A stretch of 64,000 nt of DNA. Source: Rhizomicrobium electricum. GTDB taxonomy: Bacteria > Pseudomonadota > Alphaproteobacteria > Micropepsales > Micropepsaceae. The DNA is taken from NCBI RefSeq assembly GCF_011762045.1, contig NZ_JAASQS010000009.1:186001-250000 (forward strand), read 5' to 3'. This document shows, piece by piece, positions 9,092 to 17,906 of the stretch. A program made the position numbers and the translations under genes. Position 1 is the stretch's first letter; each line of letters begins with the position of its first letter. The notes beneath the pieces are model-generated. The model worked only from the letters and a program-made list of their open reading frames with translations. It was not told where the DNA came from and made no database searches.

Positions 9092-10801
9092 TCACGCATA
9101 CTCCTTGAAATCGCCGTCGGAGGCCTGGTTCGAGGACATATCGAGGGCAAACCCCTGGATACGCGCCTGCTGCTCGGCAACCGTATTCCTGGCCGGCCGC
9201 ATGGTTGCTCCCTTCGCCGGAGGCTTGGACATGGATCGCACGCTCACGGGAATGGCCGGTGAACCCATATGCCTGGGGGTCGACTTCACCTGCATTCTTC
9301 CGGCCGACGCATTGTCGGTGCGGAAATAGGCGATCGACGTCTGCAGCTCTTCGGATTGCGAGGCGAGCTCCTCGCTGGTGGCCGACATCTCCTCCGAGGC
9401 GGCGGCATTCTGCTGGGTCACCTTGTCGAGTTGCTGAATGGCTTCGTTGACCTGGGCTGCGCCGATATCCTGCTCGCGGCAGGCGGCGGAAATCTCCGCC
9501 ACCAGTTCGGCGGTCTTGCGGATATCGGGGACCAAACGAACCAGCATCTCGCCGGCGGTCTGGGCGGCGCGGACCGTTTCACCCGAGAGCGAACTGATTT
9601 CGGTCGCCGCCGTCTGGCTGCGTTCGGCCAGCTTGCGCACTTCCGATGCCACCACCGCGAAGCCCTTGCCGTGCTCGCCGGCACGTGCCGCTTCGACTGC
9701 CGCGTTCAAGGCCAACAGGTCGGTCTGGCGGGCGATCTCCTGCACGATGGTGATCTTCTCGGCAATGGTCTGCATGGCGTTGACCGCCTTGTTGACCGCC
9801 TCGCCCGAGTCTTCGGCGTCCTTGGCCGACTGCCGGGACATCTTTTCCGTCTGCGCAGCATTGTCGGCATTCTGTTTGATGTTGGACGCCATCTGCTCCA
9901 TCGACGCCGACACTTCCTCGGCCGCCGAGGCCTGTTCGGAGGCGCCCTGGCTCATCTGCTCGGCCGTCGCCGAAAGTTCCTGGCTGCCCGACGAGACATT
10001 GGTGGACGCGGAAATCGCATCTCCCACGACGCCGCGCAGGCGCTCGACCATCGTATTAACCGTGTTCACGACATCCCGCACTTCATCGTTCGTCTGCACG
10101 GTCGCCGTCTGGGTGAGGTCGCCGGCTGCCACCGCTTCCGTCGCACGCGCGATCTTCTTCAAGCCGGTGCTGACGGACACCATGACCCAAACCGCGAAAG
10201 CGATCGCCACGACCACGCCGATGCACGCGACGGCGATGAGAATATTGCGCGTCGACAGATAGGTCTGATCGGCTTCCGCATCGGCCTTTTTGACCTGATC
10301 GACGGCCAAGGCGACGATGTCGTCGGACGTCTTCTGCATCGCGAGATTGATGCGATAGAGCTCGCCGAATGCGACCTTTTTGGCCTCATCCATGCGGCCG
10401 GCAAGCGCAAATTCCGTCAGCTGGGCGTCCTGAGCCTTCATGTCTTCCCATTGCTGGCGCATCCGCTCGTACTTCGGCTTGCCGATTTCCGACGAAACGC
10501 TGTAGCCGTGCTCCAGGTCCTGATCCATTTCTCCCCGGAGACGCGTCAAGGCGTCCGCGTAAGAGCGGCGCTTGCTGGCATCGTCGGTCAGCATCAGGTT
10601 CTTTTCGGTTCTGGCGACGTCGAGCAGGTCCGTCTTGACGGCCTGCGCGGTCTTCATCCGCTCCACCGGGCCCGCGACCATCGCCCTCAGCGTCTCGTTC
10701 ATGGTCGCCAAACCGCCAACACCAAATCCAGCGGCCACGACAAGCATGAGAACTATCAGGCCGAAAGCTAGACCAAGTTTCAGTTTAATCGTGAAGCGCA
10801 A
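9092..10801 (-). CDS. Methyl-accepting chemotaxis protein
   Basis: A 569-residue chemoreceptor. Transmembrane helix 1 (about residues 8-30) and helix 2 (about 190-212, [20 protein letters not shown]) flank a periplasmic four-helix-bundle sensor domain. A HAMP domain with [19 protein letters not shown] follows, then the cytoplasmic signalling hairpin with the highly conserved tip ([20 protein letters not shown] and [16 protein letters not shown]). There is no clear CheR-docking pentapeptide at the C-terminus. The start is TTG at 10801, supported by a GGAGG 5 nt upstream. The ligand is unknown; four-helix-bundle sensors bind small molecules. Confidence 0.93.
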   Translation of the reverse strand: MRFTIKLKLGLAFGLIVLMLVVAAGFGVGGLATMNETLRAMVAGPVERMKTAQAVKTDLLDVARTEKNLMLTDDASKRRSYADALTRLRGEMDQDLEHGYSVSSEIGKPKYERMRQQWEDMKAQDAQLTEFALAGRMDEAKKVAFGELYRINLAMQKTSDDIVALAVDQVKKADAEADQTYLSTRNILIAVACIGVVVAIAFAVWVMVSVSTGLKKIARATEAVAAGDLTQTATVQTNDEVRDVVNTVNTMVERLRGVVGDAISASTNVSSGSQELSATAEQMSQGASEQASAAEEVSASMEQMASNIKQNADNAAQTEKMSRQSAKDAEDSGEAVNKAVNAMQTIAEKITIVQEIARQTDLLALNAAVEAARAGEHGKGFAVVASEVRKLAERSQTAATEISSLSGETVRAAQTAGEMLVRLVPDIRKTAELVAEISAACREQDIGAAQVNEAIQQLDKVTQQNAAASEEMSATSEELASQSEELQTSIAYFRTDNASAGRMQVKSTPRHMGSPAIPVSVRSMSKPPAKGATMRPARNTVAEQQARIQGFALDMSSNQASDGDFKEYA

Positions 10802-11304
10802 CTTCTCCTCCCGCGCGTAAAGCGCTGACTGTGACCGTTGGGTTGGCCGGTGAACGGGCTTTCGCTCCGACGCGTGCGCCGAGACGAGAAGTTCAGAAAC
10901 CGATGTCCGTGCTCATTCATCACACCAATCCCCCGAACACACCGATCGCAAGAAAACGGCGCACCCGGACGACAAACATCAACCGCAGATCAAGACGGCG
11001 ACACCCGATGCCGCCTTGAGGTTGCCGATCGAAGACGCAACTTCTTGCCAGATACCAACATCACGCCGTTGCGTTGAACCCATGCTAACCGCGACAACCA
11101 CGGTATGGTCCATTCGGATCATCGAAAAAGGTTCACAGTCTATAAAATATTGAGAAGACATGTCCGATAAGGAAGGCGTGCAAGTCGTGGCGGTTCGAGA
11201 GCCACGACGATGATTCGCAGAGCTATCGGTGCGGTGCTCGGCAACGCAAGCGGGGGACGTTATGGTCAGCGCAAATAACGCATCCGATTGAACTCCGGTA
11301 CTCG
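10802..11304. other. Intergenic region between chemoreceptor and LuxR-type gene
   Basis: This 503-bp divergent spacer holds no gene that I can support. It must contain promoters for both flanking genes. A 9-codon mini-ORF (ATG at 11262, TGA at 11289-11291) follows a GGGGGA sequence just before the LuxR-type gene and could be a leader, but nothing else supports it. Confidence 0.45.
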
Positions 11305-12324
11305 ATGAAAGCGGAGACAGATCGGATCGCGCACTTCAGTGCGGCCGTTGCACTCATATATGAAACGATCGTCGGAGACGCTCAGCGCGCCGCCGTGGAG
11401 CAGGCCGTTTGTGCGCTCGTCGATGCGGACGAGATCGTGTTCACCTGTCAGCGCACCGGTCCGTCGGCGTTGCTTGCGCCGTACAGCGGCACGACCGGCG
11501 AAGAATCGGACGACAAGAACGAAACCGTACAGGATCGAGACGGACGCCCTGCCCCGCATGTGCTGTCGCTCGATATCGTCGATCGCGGCTACGACAAGCT
11601 GAGGCTGATCGTGGTACGCCATCCCCGTCGCGCGCCGTTCACGGATCGCGATCTGGCGTGGCTATCGCTGCTGCAAGTCCATCTGCAAAACGCCGAGTTC
11701 GTCAAAAGCCTGCTTCCCGAAGGCGTGCTCGGAAGCGCCGCGAGCAGCCACCTCGTCCGGACCATGTCCCAAGGGCTCATCATCGTCTCTGCCGATTGCG
11801 AGATCCTGTGGTCCAATCCTTCGGCGCAAGACATCCTCGCCGCGCAGCAAGGACTTTCGAACGTCAACGGCCGGCTGCGCGCCGCGCGCGTCTTCGAAAG
11901 CACGCGGATCGAGATGCTCATCCGCGAGGCCGCACGGGGACGGCCGGGCGTGATGCTCGTCGAGCAGGCCTCGATGTGGCTGCCTTACGGACTGGCGTTT
12001 TCGCCGCTCGACATCGACGCCATGCCCGCATCCGCGCTGTCGCGACCAATCCGGCCGGGTTCCGTACTCGTCGCCATCAAGGATATGCGCCGTCACATCG
12101 ATGCCATCGCCGCACGGCTGACCGACGTGTTCGGCTTCACCAAGGCCGAACAGCAGATCGCCGCCTTGTTGCTGGCCGGCAAAAGTCTGGCCGACGCGGC
12201 GATCGTTCTGGAAAAGTCGCTTTCGACGGTCAAGAAGCAGCTCCGCAGCATGCTGACCAAGACGGGAACGCGCAATCAGGCGGAACTACTGAGCATGTTC
12301 CTCTCGGTGCCGAGCCTGATCTGA
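11305..12324 (+). CDS. LuxR-type transcriptional regulator
   Basis: A 339-residue protein with a C-terminal LuxR-class helix-turn-helix at about residues 270-335 (LTDVFGFTKAEQQIAALLLA, then LEKSLSTVKKQLRSMLTKTG). The region around residues 155-250 looks like a PAS or GAF sensor (SQGLIIVSADCEILWSNPSA). There is no receiver domain and no membrane helix, so it is a one-component regulator whose signal is unknown. Related alphaproteobacterial proteins are mostly uncharacterised. Its position next to the chemoreceptor does not prove a link. No strong ribosome site is visible before the ATG. Confidence 0.75.
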   Translation: MKAETDRIAHFSAAVALIYETIVGDAQRAAVEQAVCALVDADEIVFTCQRTGPSALLAPYSGTTGEESDDKNETVQDRDGRPAPHVLSLDIVDRGYDKLRLIVVRHPRRAPFTDRDLAWLSLLQVHLQNAEFVKSLLPEGVLGSAASSHLVRTMSQGLIIVSADCEILWSNPSAQDILAAQQGLSNVNGRLRAARVFESTRIEMLIREAARGRPGVMLVEQASMWLPYGLAFSPLDIDAMPASALSRPIRPGSVLVAIKDMRRHIDAIAARLTDVFGFTKAEQQIAALLLAGKSLADAAIVLEKSLSTVKKQLRSMLTKTGTRNQAELLSMFLSVPSLI

Positions 12325-12377
12325 CAAAAACAACGGCCCGCGGTGCCGCGGGGCGGACTTGCCGGATTTGCGGCACC

Positions 12378-13790
12378 TCAATGGGCTTCGGGTCGCGTAA
12401 TTTCCGCGTTGCCGTAATGGCCGCCGATCCGGCCGTCGCGAATGAAGTCCCGCATCATGGCAAAATAGCCCGACGCGTAGCGGGTGGAAACGCGCATCCC
12501 CTTCGCATCCAGTTCGTAATCCGTCATCCCATGTTCGGCGCCGGGATAGACGGCCAGAGTAAAGCGCTTGCCGTCGGCAATCAGGGATTTGATCCGGCGC
12601 GCCGTTTCGGCACTCGGCGCTTCGAGATCGTCGGTGCCCAATACCCAAAGCTGCGGAGTGGTGGAGGCGCGCAGAGCGGGCATAGGCTCATAACGGAATG
12701 GCGTGCCGGGCAAGAACTTGGCCGCCGCTTCAACGATCTGCTGCTTGTTGAGTTGCAGGATGAAAAACAGGAAATCTCCGTGCACGTCTTTGTACCAGGG
12801 CTCGGGGCTGTATTTTCGTCGAAGGGCGTCGAAGGCTTCGTAACCCTCCCGTCCATATGTCTCGATCACATGTTCGCCGGCGCGCGCCAGCTCGAGCGCC
12901 TTCCTGGTGTCTTCCGCCGAGCGGTGATGAAAGTGCATGTCCAGCGCGACGCTCTCCTGATCTTCCTCAAGGATCGTTACCGCGAGACCAAAGCTGATGA
13001 TCGCATAGTCGACGTGCTCGCGGTTGACGGCGAGCGGCAGAACCCATCCGGCTTCGCTGCCGCCCTGATAACCGATCCGGCCCACCCGCCCGCCGGCAAG
13101 CCGCCGCGCTTGATGCATCGCGGTTACCACATCTTCGGCCAGAATATTGAAGTCTTGTGTGTAGGCGCCGCCGGAGGCACCTGTTCCTCGCTTGTCGTAG
13201 ACGAAGGCACCAATTCCTGTCGCAGGGAACATCCGTTGCAGCTCATAGGTGTCACGTGCTGAATCATGTTCCGCACCGTGGACAAGGACAACGACAGGAA
13301 CCTTGTTGCTTCCTTTGGTCATGACCAGACGCCCTACCAGCTTGGTGCCGTTGCTTTCGAACGTCGTATCGGTCACGTCAAAGGCAATGCGGCGCCCCAT
13401 TATTTTTCCGAAATGGATCTCGCCTTTGGCACAATCCGAAAAGGAGACGATTTTGCCGTCCGGGCGCCCGGTCCAACCGTAGGAGCTTGCCCATGATCCG
13501 TCTGACCGGCGCGTGAGCCGGCCGGTTTCGCCCGTGAAGGTGCGCCAGCGTAGAAGCCCATTGGTGGCATCATCGATATCGATCACCCGGCCATCGCTCA
13601 GTTGATAGCTGCCGATGTGGCAGTCGACAGTGCTCCCGGCGCGCGCCGGCGAAGGGATCGACGCGACCAGGCACGCCACCAGGGCCCGGATCAGGAGCGA
13701 TCTTTTGCGAGCGGAGAATGCCGCGCCGTTGCAGGCGGCATAGGTCGCCCTATCAACGGCAGCAGCGGCACAAGCAGTGATTTTTGACAT
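12378..13790 (-). CDS. Exported alpha/beta-hydrolase (serine peptidase S9/S15-like)
   Basis: A 470-residue protein. After a long basic N-region comes a signal peptide (RSLLIRALVACLVASIPSPA, cleavage near ARA). A beta-rich N-terminal domain (about residues 50-170) is followed by an alpha/beta-hydrolase domain. VVVLVHGAEHDSARD carries the oxyanion strand. The nucleophile elbow is GGSEAGW rather than strict GxSxG, and the catalytic His is in PGAEHGMTDYEL. Related proteins are acyl peptidases or esterases. The start is uncertain: the ATG at 13790 has only a weak ribosome site. A GC-rich hairpin at about 12334-12353 separates it from the convergent LuxR-type gene. Confidence 0.75.
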   Translation of the reverse strand: MSKITACAAAAVDRATYAACNGAAFSARKRSLLIRALVACLVASIPSPARAGSTVDCHIGSYQLSDGRVIDIDDATNGLLRWRTFTGETGRLTRRSDGSWASSYGWTGRPDGKIVSFSDCAKGEIHFGKIMGRRIAFDVTDTTFESNGTKLVGRLVMTKGSNKVPVVVLVHGAEHDSARDTYELQRMFPATGIGAFVYDKRGTGASGGAYTQDFNILAEDVVTAMHQARRLAGGRVGRIGYQGGSEAGWVLPLAVNREHVDYAIISFGLAVTILEEDQESVALDMHFHHRSAEDTRKALELARAGEHVIETYGREGYEAFDALRRKYSPEPWYKDVHGDFLFFILQLNKQQIVEAAAKFLPGTPFRYEPMPALRASTTPQLWVLGTDDLEAPSAETARRIKSLIADGKRFTLAVYPGAEHGMTDYELDAKGMRVSTRYASGYFAMMRDFIRDGRIGGHYGNAEITRPEAH

Positions 13791-14045
13791 CTGAGCCCAG
13801 TGAACCAAACCTTTAGTATGGCGCAAATCCTCCGACCTGTATTGGACGGATTCAAGTGGCCGCGCGAGCGGAGAGCTGACGTCACGAAACCTGCCAACAG
13901 CAGGCGTCAACTTTGGGAATCGTGCGCTAAATCTCACTCGTTTGGAGTGCGGCCGCATCCGTCAGCAATACCAACTGAAATTCTAGAATTGCAGTATATA
14001 TTTGCGTCAGTATCAGCGAACTGCCTTGAATGGTGAGAGTTGGGC

Positions 14046-14897
14046 ATGTCGATATTGTCCGAGCCCGCGCATTTGGTCGATCCTCATGCCGAGAGAATTG
14101 GGGAAACCTCAGGGGTACGCACCTATCTTGCGCGCGTGGAACAGTCCATCGCCGATGGGCGCGATCGCCCTTGGGACAAAATGTATGGCAAGACGGGCAT
14201 TGGCATTATGCTTTCCGGATGGTGCGAATACCGCAGCCAAACCGGACACGTGACCGGTGTGCCGGGAACAATTTTCTTCGGAAACCAAGACGAGCATTTT
14301 ACAGGCCGGTATCTTGGCGCGCCCGGAATACGCAGACTCGCCATTTGGTATGATAACGACTTCCTGGAAAAAATTGCCGATGCGTGCGGGATCGATCACC
14401 CCCGCTTTTCCGTTGCGGCACTGCCGCCAGGAAAACCGGCGTATGGCATTTTCCGAGATATGCTTGCCCTTATCGTTGGATCGGGAGATGTAGAATATAT
14501 CGCAAGCAGTCTGGCCGAGACCGCCCTACTCTTCGGGAGAGAATCCAAATCAAGCCCGCGCATATCGGATCGCGATAGAAAACGCATACTTTCGGCGGTA
14601 CGCCATATCGACAGTGGCTTTTTCGAGAGCTGCTCCGTTGACGCTCTCGCGGCGATAACGGGCTTCAGCCGTTATCACTTCATGCGTCTCTTCAAAGCCG
14701 TGACCGGGCAGAGCGCTAATCAATATGTGATCGCCACGCGTCTACGCGCCGCGGCGGTACGCATCGCGGAAACAAAAGTGCCTGTATCGGATATCGCCTT
14801 CGACGTTGGGTTCAACGACATTTCGCATTTCAATACATACTTTCGTGCCGCCTTCGCCTGCTCTCCGCGCCAATTGAGAAACCGCTATCGAAGTTAG
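14046..14897 (+). CDS. AraC-family transcriptional regulator
   Basis: A 283-residue regulator with an N-terminal cupin-like sensing domain (about residues 25-125) and a C-terminal double helix-turn-helix (about 185-283). Key stretches are SVDALAAITGFSRYHFMRLF, then VPVSDIAFDVGFNDISHFNT and the SPRQLRNRY ending. GGTGAGAG lies 6 nt before the ATG at 14046. Base composition is visibly more A/T-rich than in flanking genes, hinting at acquisition. Its last 68 nt overlap, in antisense, the 3' end of the DoxX-like gene, which makes that gene a plausible but unproven target. Confidence 0.88.
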   Translation: MSILSEPAHLVDPHAERIGETSGVRTYLARVEQSIADGRDRPWDKMYGKTGIGIMLSGWCEYRSQTGHVTGVPGTIFFGNQDEHFTGRYLGAPGIRRLAIWYDNDFLEKIADACGIDHPRFSVAALPPGKPAYGIFRDMLALIVGSGDVEYIASSLAETALLFGRESKSSPRISDRDRKRILSAVRHIDSGFFESCSVDALAAITGFSRYHFMRLFKAVTGQSANQYVIATRLRAAAVRIAETKVPVSDIAFDVGFNDISHFNTYFRAAFACSPRQLRNRYRS

Positions 14898-15666
14898 GAT
14901 TGCGGGCATTGCGCGCGGCCAGGAGATCGCCGACGAGCCACAAGGCCGCTGCCATGCAAAGGCTGATCGCAACACCCGCCCAGAGCAGCCACTCCGTCGG
15001 ATGCGTGACCGCTCCAGGCAGCCACGAGAACAGCGCGAAGCAGATGTACATCAGCCCACCGAGCCGCGTTGCCAGCACCGCAATCCGGTTCGCGATCAAG
15101 GACAGGCCGACCGCGAGATGTCCTACCCCCGTCGCGATAGCCCAAAAGACCTGCCCGCCCGGCATCCACGCCGGCACCATCTTCGCGGTCGCCTGGAGCC
15201 CCGTGAAGTGCGCAAGAGCGAAGACAATCGAGCAGATGCCGAACACGATGCGCGCCGTCGTCACTCCTGCCGAACCGCCCGCGCGCATCCGGAGCAAGAC
15301 CGCCCAACTGCCAACCACTACGGATGTCTGCTCGGCCAGGCCCAGTAAGGCTACCGGGCTGGCGGGCGGTCCGATCAATTTCAGCAGATAGCAGACGTCA
15401 TAGAGCGCGAAGAGGAGCAGCAGGATCATTGCCGCGGCTCGAATAGTGCGCGGGATCAGCAAGCCTGCGCCACCCAGGACAAGCAACCCCGCCGACAAAT
15501 AGGCGAGCAACTGCCGCGAGGGTATGCTCTGCGGCACCGGTTGCCAGTAGGCTGCGAAGTCGCCTAGCAGGAAACAGGTGATCCCGTACAGGATCGCCGC
15601 GCCTCCCAGAAATGCAACGCCTCCACCCGGCCGAAGCAACTGCCTGAGCACCTCTTTGGTCATCAT
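14830..15666 (-). CDS. DoxX-like membrane protein
   Basis: A protein of about 278 residues with seven or more hydrophobic segments, for example LLAYLSAGLLVLGGAGLLIP, AAMILLLLFALYDVCYLLKL and EWLLWAGVAISLCMAAALWL. The repeated small four-helix units resemble the DoxX family of membrane oxidoreductase-associated proteins. The C-terminal 25 residues (after LLAARNAR) are hydrophilic and are encoded antisense to the AraC helix-turn-helix. Two adjacent ATGs (15666 and 15663) are possible and ribosome sites are weak. The function is unknown. Confidence 0.6.
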   Translation of the reverse strand: MMTKEVLRQLLRPGGGVAFLGGAAILYGITCFLLGDFAAYWQPVPQSIPSRQLLAYLSAGLLVLGGAGLLIPRTIRAAAMILLLLFALYDVCYLLKLIGPPASPVALLGLAEQTSVVVGSWAVLLRMRAGGSAGVTTARIVFGICSIVFALAHFTGLQATAKMVPAWMPGGQVFWAIATGVGHLAVGLSLIANRIAVLATRLGGLMYICFALFSWLPGAVTHPTEWLLWAGVAISLCMAAALWLVGDLLAARNARNPNFDSGFSIGAESRRRRHESMY

Positions 15667-15862
15667 CGAAGGTTGCTTCTTCGTCTCGACCGGTGCCTTA
15701 CACGGCCCGGCATCGTCGATGCGAGTGGCATGAGCTTGAATTCCAAGTTCGCTGTAGCAACGCACTCCATACTGGCAGCGCGTACATGCAAAGACTTGGG
15801 GAATCGTGCGCGAATTATGAAAAAGCTTCGCTCGTGACGGGCATCTGGCGAATGGCGAAAAC

Positions 15863-15892
15863 AAAAACAGCGGGAGTCTCCTCCCGCTGTTT
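15863..15892 (-). terminator. Rho-independent terminator of rplM-rpsI
   Basis: An 11-bp perfect stem AACAGCGGGAG (15866-15876) pairs with CTCCCGCTGTT (15881-15891) around a 4-nt loop. On the minus strand it is followed by a T-run. It lies 24 bp beyond the rpsI stop. Confidence 0.9.
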
Positions 15893-15915
15893 CCGTATCG
15901 ATATTCGGCGTTCGC

Positions 15916-16407
15916 TTAGCGCTTCGAGAACTGGAAGCTGCGGCGGGCCTTCGGCTTGCCGTACTTCTTGCGCTCGACGGCGCGCGGGTCGCGGGTAAGG
16001 AAGCCGCCCGGCTTGAGCACGCCGCGCAGCGCCGGCTCATAGGCAACGAGCGCACGGCTGAGGCCGTGACGGACCGCACCGGCCTGTCCCGACAATCCGC
16101 CGCCCGTGACCGTCACGATCACGTCGAACTGGCCGTCGCGGTTGGCGGCGATCAGCGGCTGACGCACGATCATGCGCAGCACCGGACGGGCGAAGTAGAC
16201 CTTCTCGTCCTTGCTGTTGATGGTGATGGTGCCCTTGCCCGGCTTCACCCAGACGCGCGCAACGGCGTTCTTACGGCGGCCGGTGGCATAGGCGCGGCCC
16301 TTGGCGTCGCGCTTGCCGGCGGCAGGAGCCGCATCCGCGGAGGTGGCGGGCTTCGCCTTAATCAGCGTCGATTTCAGATCGCTGAAGCTCTTCACATCTT
16401 CCGCCAT
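15916..16407 (-). CDS. rpsI: 30S ribosomal protein S9
   Basis: A 163-residue S9/uS9 with the family core ([40 protein letters not shown]) and the invariant C-terminal [11 protein letters not shown], whose final Arg contacts tRNA in the ribosomal P site. An N-terminal extension of about 35 residues, rich in Ala and Lys, precedes the core, as is usual in alphaproteobacteria. It starts 2 bp after the rplM stop, so the two are co-transcribed. Confidence 0.98.
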   Translation of the reverse strand: MAEDVKSFSDLKSTLIKAKPATSADAAPAAGKRDAKGRAYATGRRKNAVARVWVKPGKGTITINSKDEKVYFARPVLRMIVRQPLIAANRDGQFDVIVTVTGGGLSGQAGAVRHGLSRALVAYEPALRGVLKPGGFLTRDPRAVERKKYGKPKARRSFQFSKR

Positions 16408-16409
16408 GG

Positions 16410-16886
16410 TCAGGCCGCCTTCACGTGATGCTTGGTGTTCTTGGGATTGAGCTTGCCGACGTCCAGCGCCTCGGGCTGCTGGGCGGCATGCGGATGCTCG
16501 GCGCCGGCATAGCAGCGCAGATTGCCAAGCTGACGACGACCCAGCGGGCCCCGCGGCAGCATGCGTTCGACCGCCTTCTCGATGATGCGCTCCGGATGGG
16601 CACCGCGCAGGATGTCCTCCGCCCAACGCTCCTTGATGCCGCCGATGTAGCCGGTGTGGTGGTAATACACCTTCTTCTTGGCCTTCTGGCCCGTCAGGAC
16701 GACTTTGGCTGCGTTGATGATGATGACGTTGTCGCCGCAATCCATATGCGGCGTGTAGGTGGCTTTGTGCTTGCCACGCAGGCGCAACGCGACGAGAGCG
16801 GCAAGGCGACCGACGACGAGACCCGTACCGTCGATCACGATCCACTTCTTCTCGATCTCGGAGGCCTTTGCCGAGTAGGTGGTCAT
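16410..16886 (-). CDS. rplM: 50S ribosomal protein L13
   Basis: A 158-residue L13/uL13 with the expected motifs [40 protein letters not shown] and [20 protein letters not shown]. An upstream in-frame start would add 19 basic residues not seen in the family, so the ATG at 16886 is used. It is the first gene of the rplM-rpsI operon. Confidence 0.98.
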   Translation of the reverse strand: MTTYSAKASEIEKKWIVIDGTGLVVGRLAALVALRLRGKHKATYTPHMDCGDNVIIINAAKVVLTGQKAKKKVYYHHTGYIGGIKERWAEDILRGAHPERIIEKAVERMLPRGPLGRRQLGNLRCYAGAEHPHAAQQPEALDVGKLNPKNTKHHVKAA

Positions 16887-16977
16887 GGGATGAATAATCC
16901 TTAGAGAGGCGCGCCGTATACGGGCTCGCCTCCGTTCCGTCAAGCGGAAGTGGCCGAAGTTAGGGGATTTTTGTTGT

Positions 16978-16995
16978 GCGGTAATATATTACCGC
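16978..16995. promoter_or_regulatory. 18-bp perfect palindrome upstream of rplM
   Basis: GCGGTAATA followed directly by TATTACCGC is a perfect 18-bp dyad. It abuts the stop codon of the PAS gene and lies 91 bp before the rplM ATG. No T-run follows on either strand, so it is not an ordinary terminator. An operator is possible. Confidence 0.4.
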
Positions 16996-17481
16996 TTATC
17001 CACCGTCGGTCGCGAAGACGGTAAATCCCAAGAGATGATCGACCACTTCGTCGTCATCGCCGAGCGGGAAATAGGCGGTCTCGCTGTGCATCGGCAGCCG
17101 GAGTCGGCAGTGTTCGACCATCCGGCACTTGAACAGCCGCGGCTCGCCTGTCCCTACCACCTCGTCATAGAACCGCTGGCGGTAGTTTGCCTGCATGACG
17201 GCGGCGACCTCCGGTTCGCTGGTGCGCCGCCCTTGGAAGTTCCAGCCGACTGCAGATACCGGCACATCACCGACGAAGCGGAATTCGTAGTCGCGACCGC
17301 CGTCGATCACGCGGATCAAGGTGGAGTGCTTGGCCAGCCCGCGTAAACCTCGCAGCGTGACCTGACTGCGCGTGGGGAAACGGCGCGCGCCTCTGAGGCT
17401 TTGCCAGTAGGCAATGCCTTGGCCGATGACACTGCTCTCCGCCGCATCGACCGGGAAGAAGAGTGGCTTATCGGAAGTCAT
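16996..17481 (-). CDS. PAS-domain (PAS_5-type) protein
   Basis: A 161-residue single-domain protein resembling the alphaproteobacterial PAS_5 family, whose characterised members include Caulobacter MopJ. Stretches are IAYWQSLRGARRFPTRSQVT, then YEFRFVGDVPVSAVGWNFQG and a closing LLGFTVFATDGG. Family members usually lack an output domain and act through partners in cell-cycle or stress signalling. An upstream TTG at 17502 adds seven residues. The ATG at 17481 is preferred, but neither has a strong ribosome site. Confidence 0.7.
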   Translation of the reverse strand: MTSDKPLFFPVDAAESSVIGQGIAYWQSLRGARRFPTRSQVTLRGLRGLAKHSTLIRVIDGGRDYEFRFVGDVPVSAVGWNFQGRRTSEPEVAAVMQANYRQRFYDEVVGTGEPRLFKCRMVEHCRLRLPMHSETAYFPLGDDDEVVDHLLGFTVFATDGG

Positions 17482-17678
17482 CGATCCGCTGAAAATGCCC
17501 AATGCAGGTAGCCCCGCCCGAATTATGGCGGAGGTTAGGCGGCGAGGCTTAAGGATTGCTAACCCTTCACGCTTCTACGGAGTTTTGTCGCGCGGCGGTT
17601 TCCTTGGCCGCCGAACCGGTGGGTGTCCCGTCCATATCACCAGTAAATTTTTGTTATTTATTACATTGCACACTTGCA

Positions 17679-17707
17679 TTGACGGATACTCGCCTAGCAT
17701 GTGTTAT
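17679..17707 (+). promoter_or_regulatory. Sigma70-like promoter for the mini-ORF and TonB receptor
   Basis: TTGACG (17679-17684) and TGTTAT (17702-17707) are separated by 17 bp in an A/T-rich stretch. This predicts a start site near 17714 and a 5' leader of about 30 nt before the mini-ORF at 17745. The call rests on similarity to consensus only. Confidence 0.5.
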
Positions 17708-17744
17708 TCGCATGTACAATGTTCCGCGCCGGAACACCGGAGGC

Positions 17745-17819
17745 ATGATGGACGACATGGATCACAAGACAATCGCCGTTGGCGCCAAGACGCGCGGCGC
17801 GTGTTGTAGCCCGGACTAG
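17745..17819 (+). CDS. 24-residue Cys-Cys peptide (leader peptide or small precursor)
   Basis: A short frame, ATG at 17745 (or 17748) to TAG at 17817, reading MMDDMDHKTIAVGAKTRGAC then CSPD. GGAGG (17739-17743) lies 4 nt before the second ATG, and a promoter-like sequence sits just upstream. The two Cys codons are tandem TGT, an uncommon codon in a GC-rich genome. The frame lies 87 bp before the TonB-receptor start with no terminator between them. I infer a cysteine-sensing leader peptide that attenuates the receptor gene. The alternative is a precursor of a Cys-containing peptide taken up or secreted with the receptor's help. No modification enzyme is nearby. Confidence 0.5.
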   Translation: MMDDMDHKTIAVGAKTRGACCSPD

Positions 17820-17852
17820 CCTCCCCCCTTTCCCAAACAAGTTTGCCGCCAA

Positions 17853-17870
17853 CCTCGGCGCGTGCCGGGG
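17853..17870 (+). promoter_or_regulatory. Hairpin between mini-ORF and TonB receptor
   Basis: CCTCGGC (17853-17859) pairs with GCCGGGG (17864-17870) around GCGT, with one T-G pair. There is no T-run after it. It lies 36 nt before the receptor ATG. A CCTCC at 17820-17824 could also pair with the mini-ORF ribosome site GGAGG (17739-17743), giving a possible alternative fold. Confidence 0.35.
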
Positions 17871-17906
17871 AACGGATTTCCATTGCCGAATGTCAAGGAC
17901 CGCCAA

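Noticed and set aside
11262..11291. Nine-codon frame just before the LuxR-type gene
   Set aside because: It has a G-rich upstream sequence but no regulatory amino acid run and no hairpin, so it is mentioned only as a possibility in the intergenic entry.
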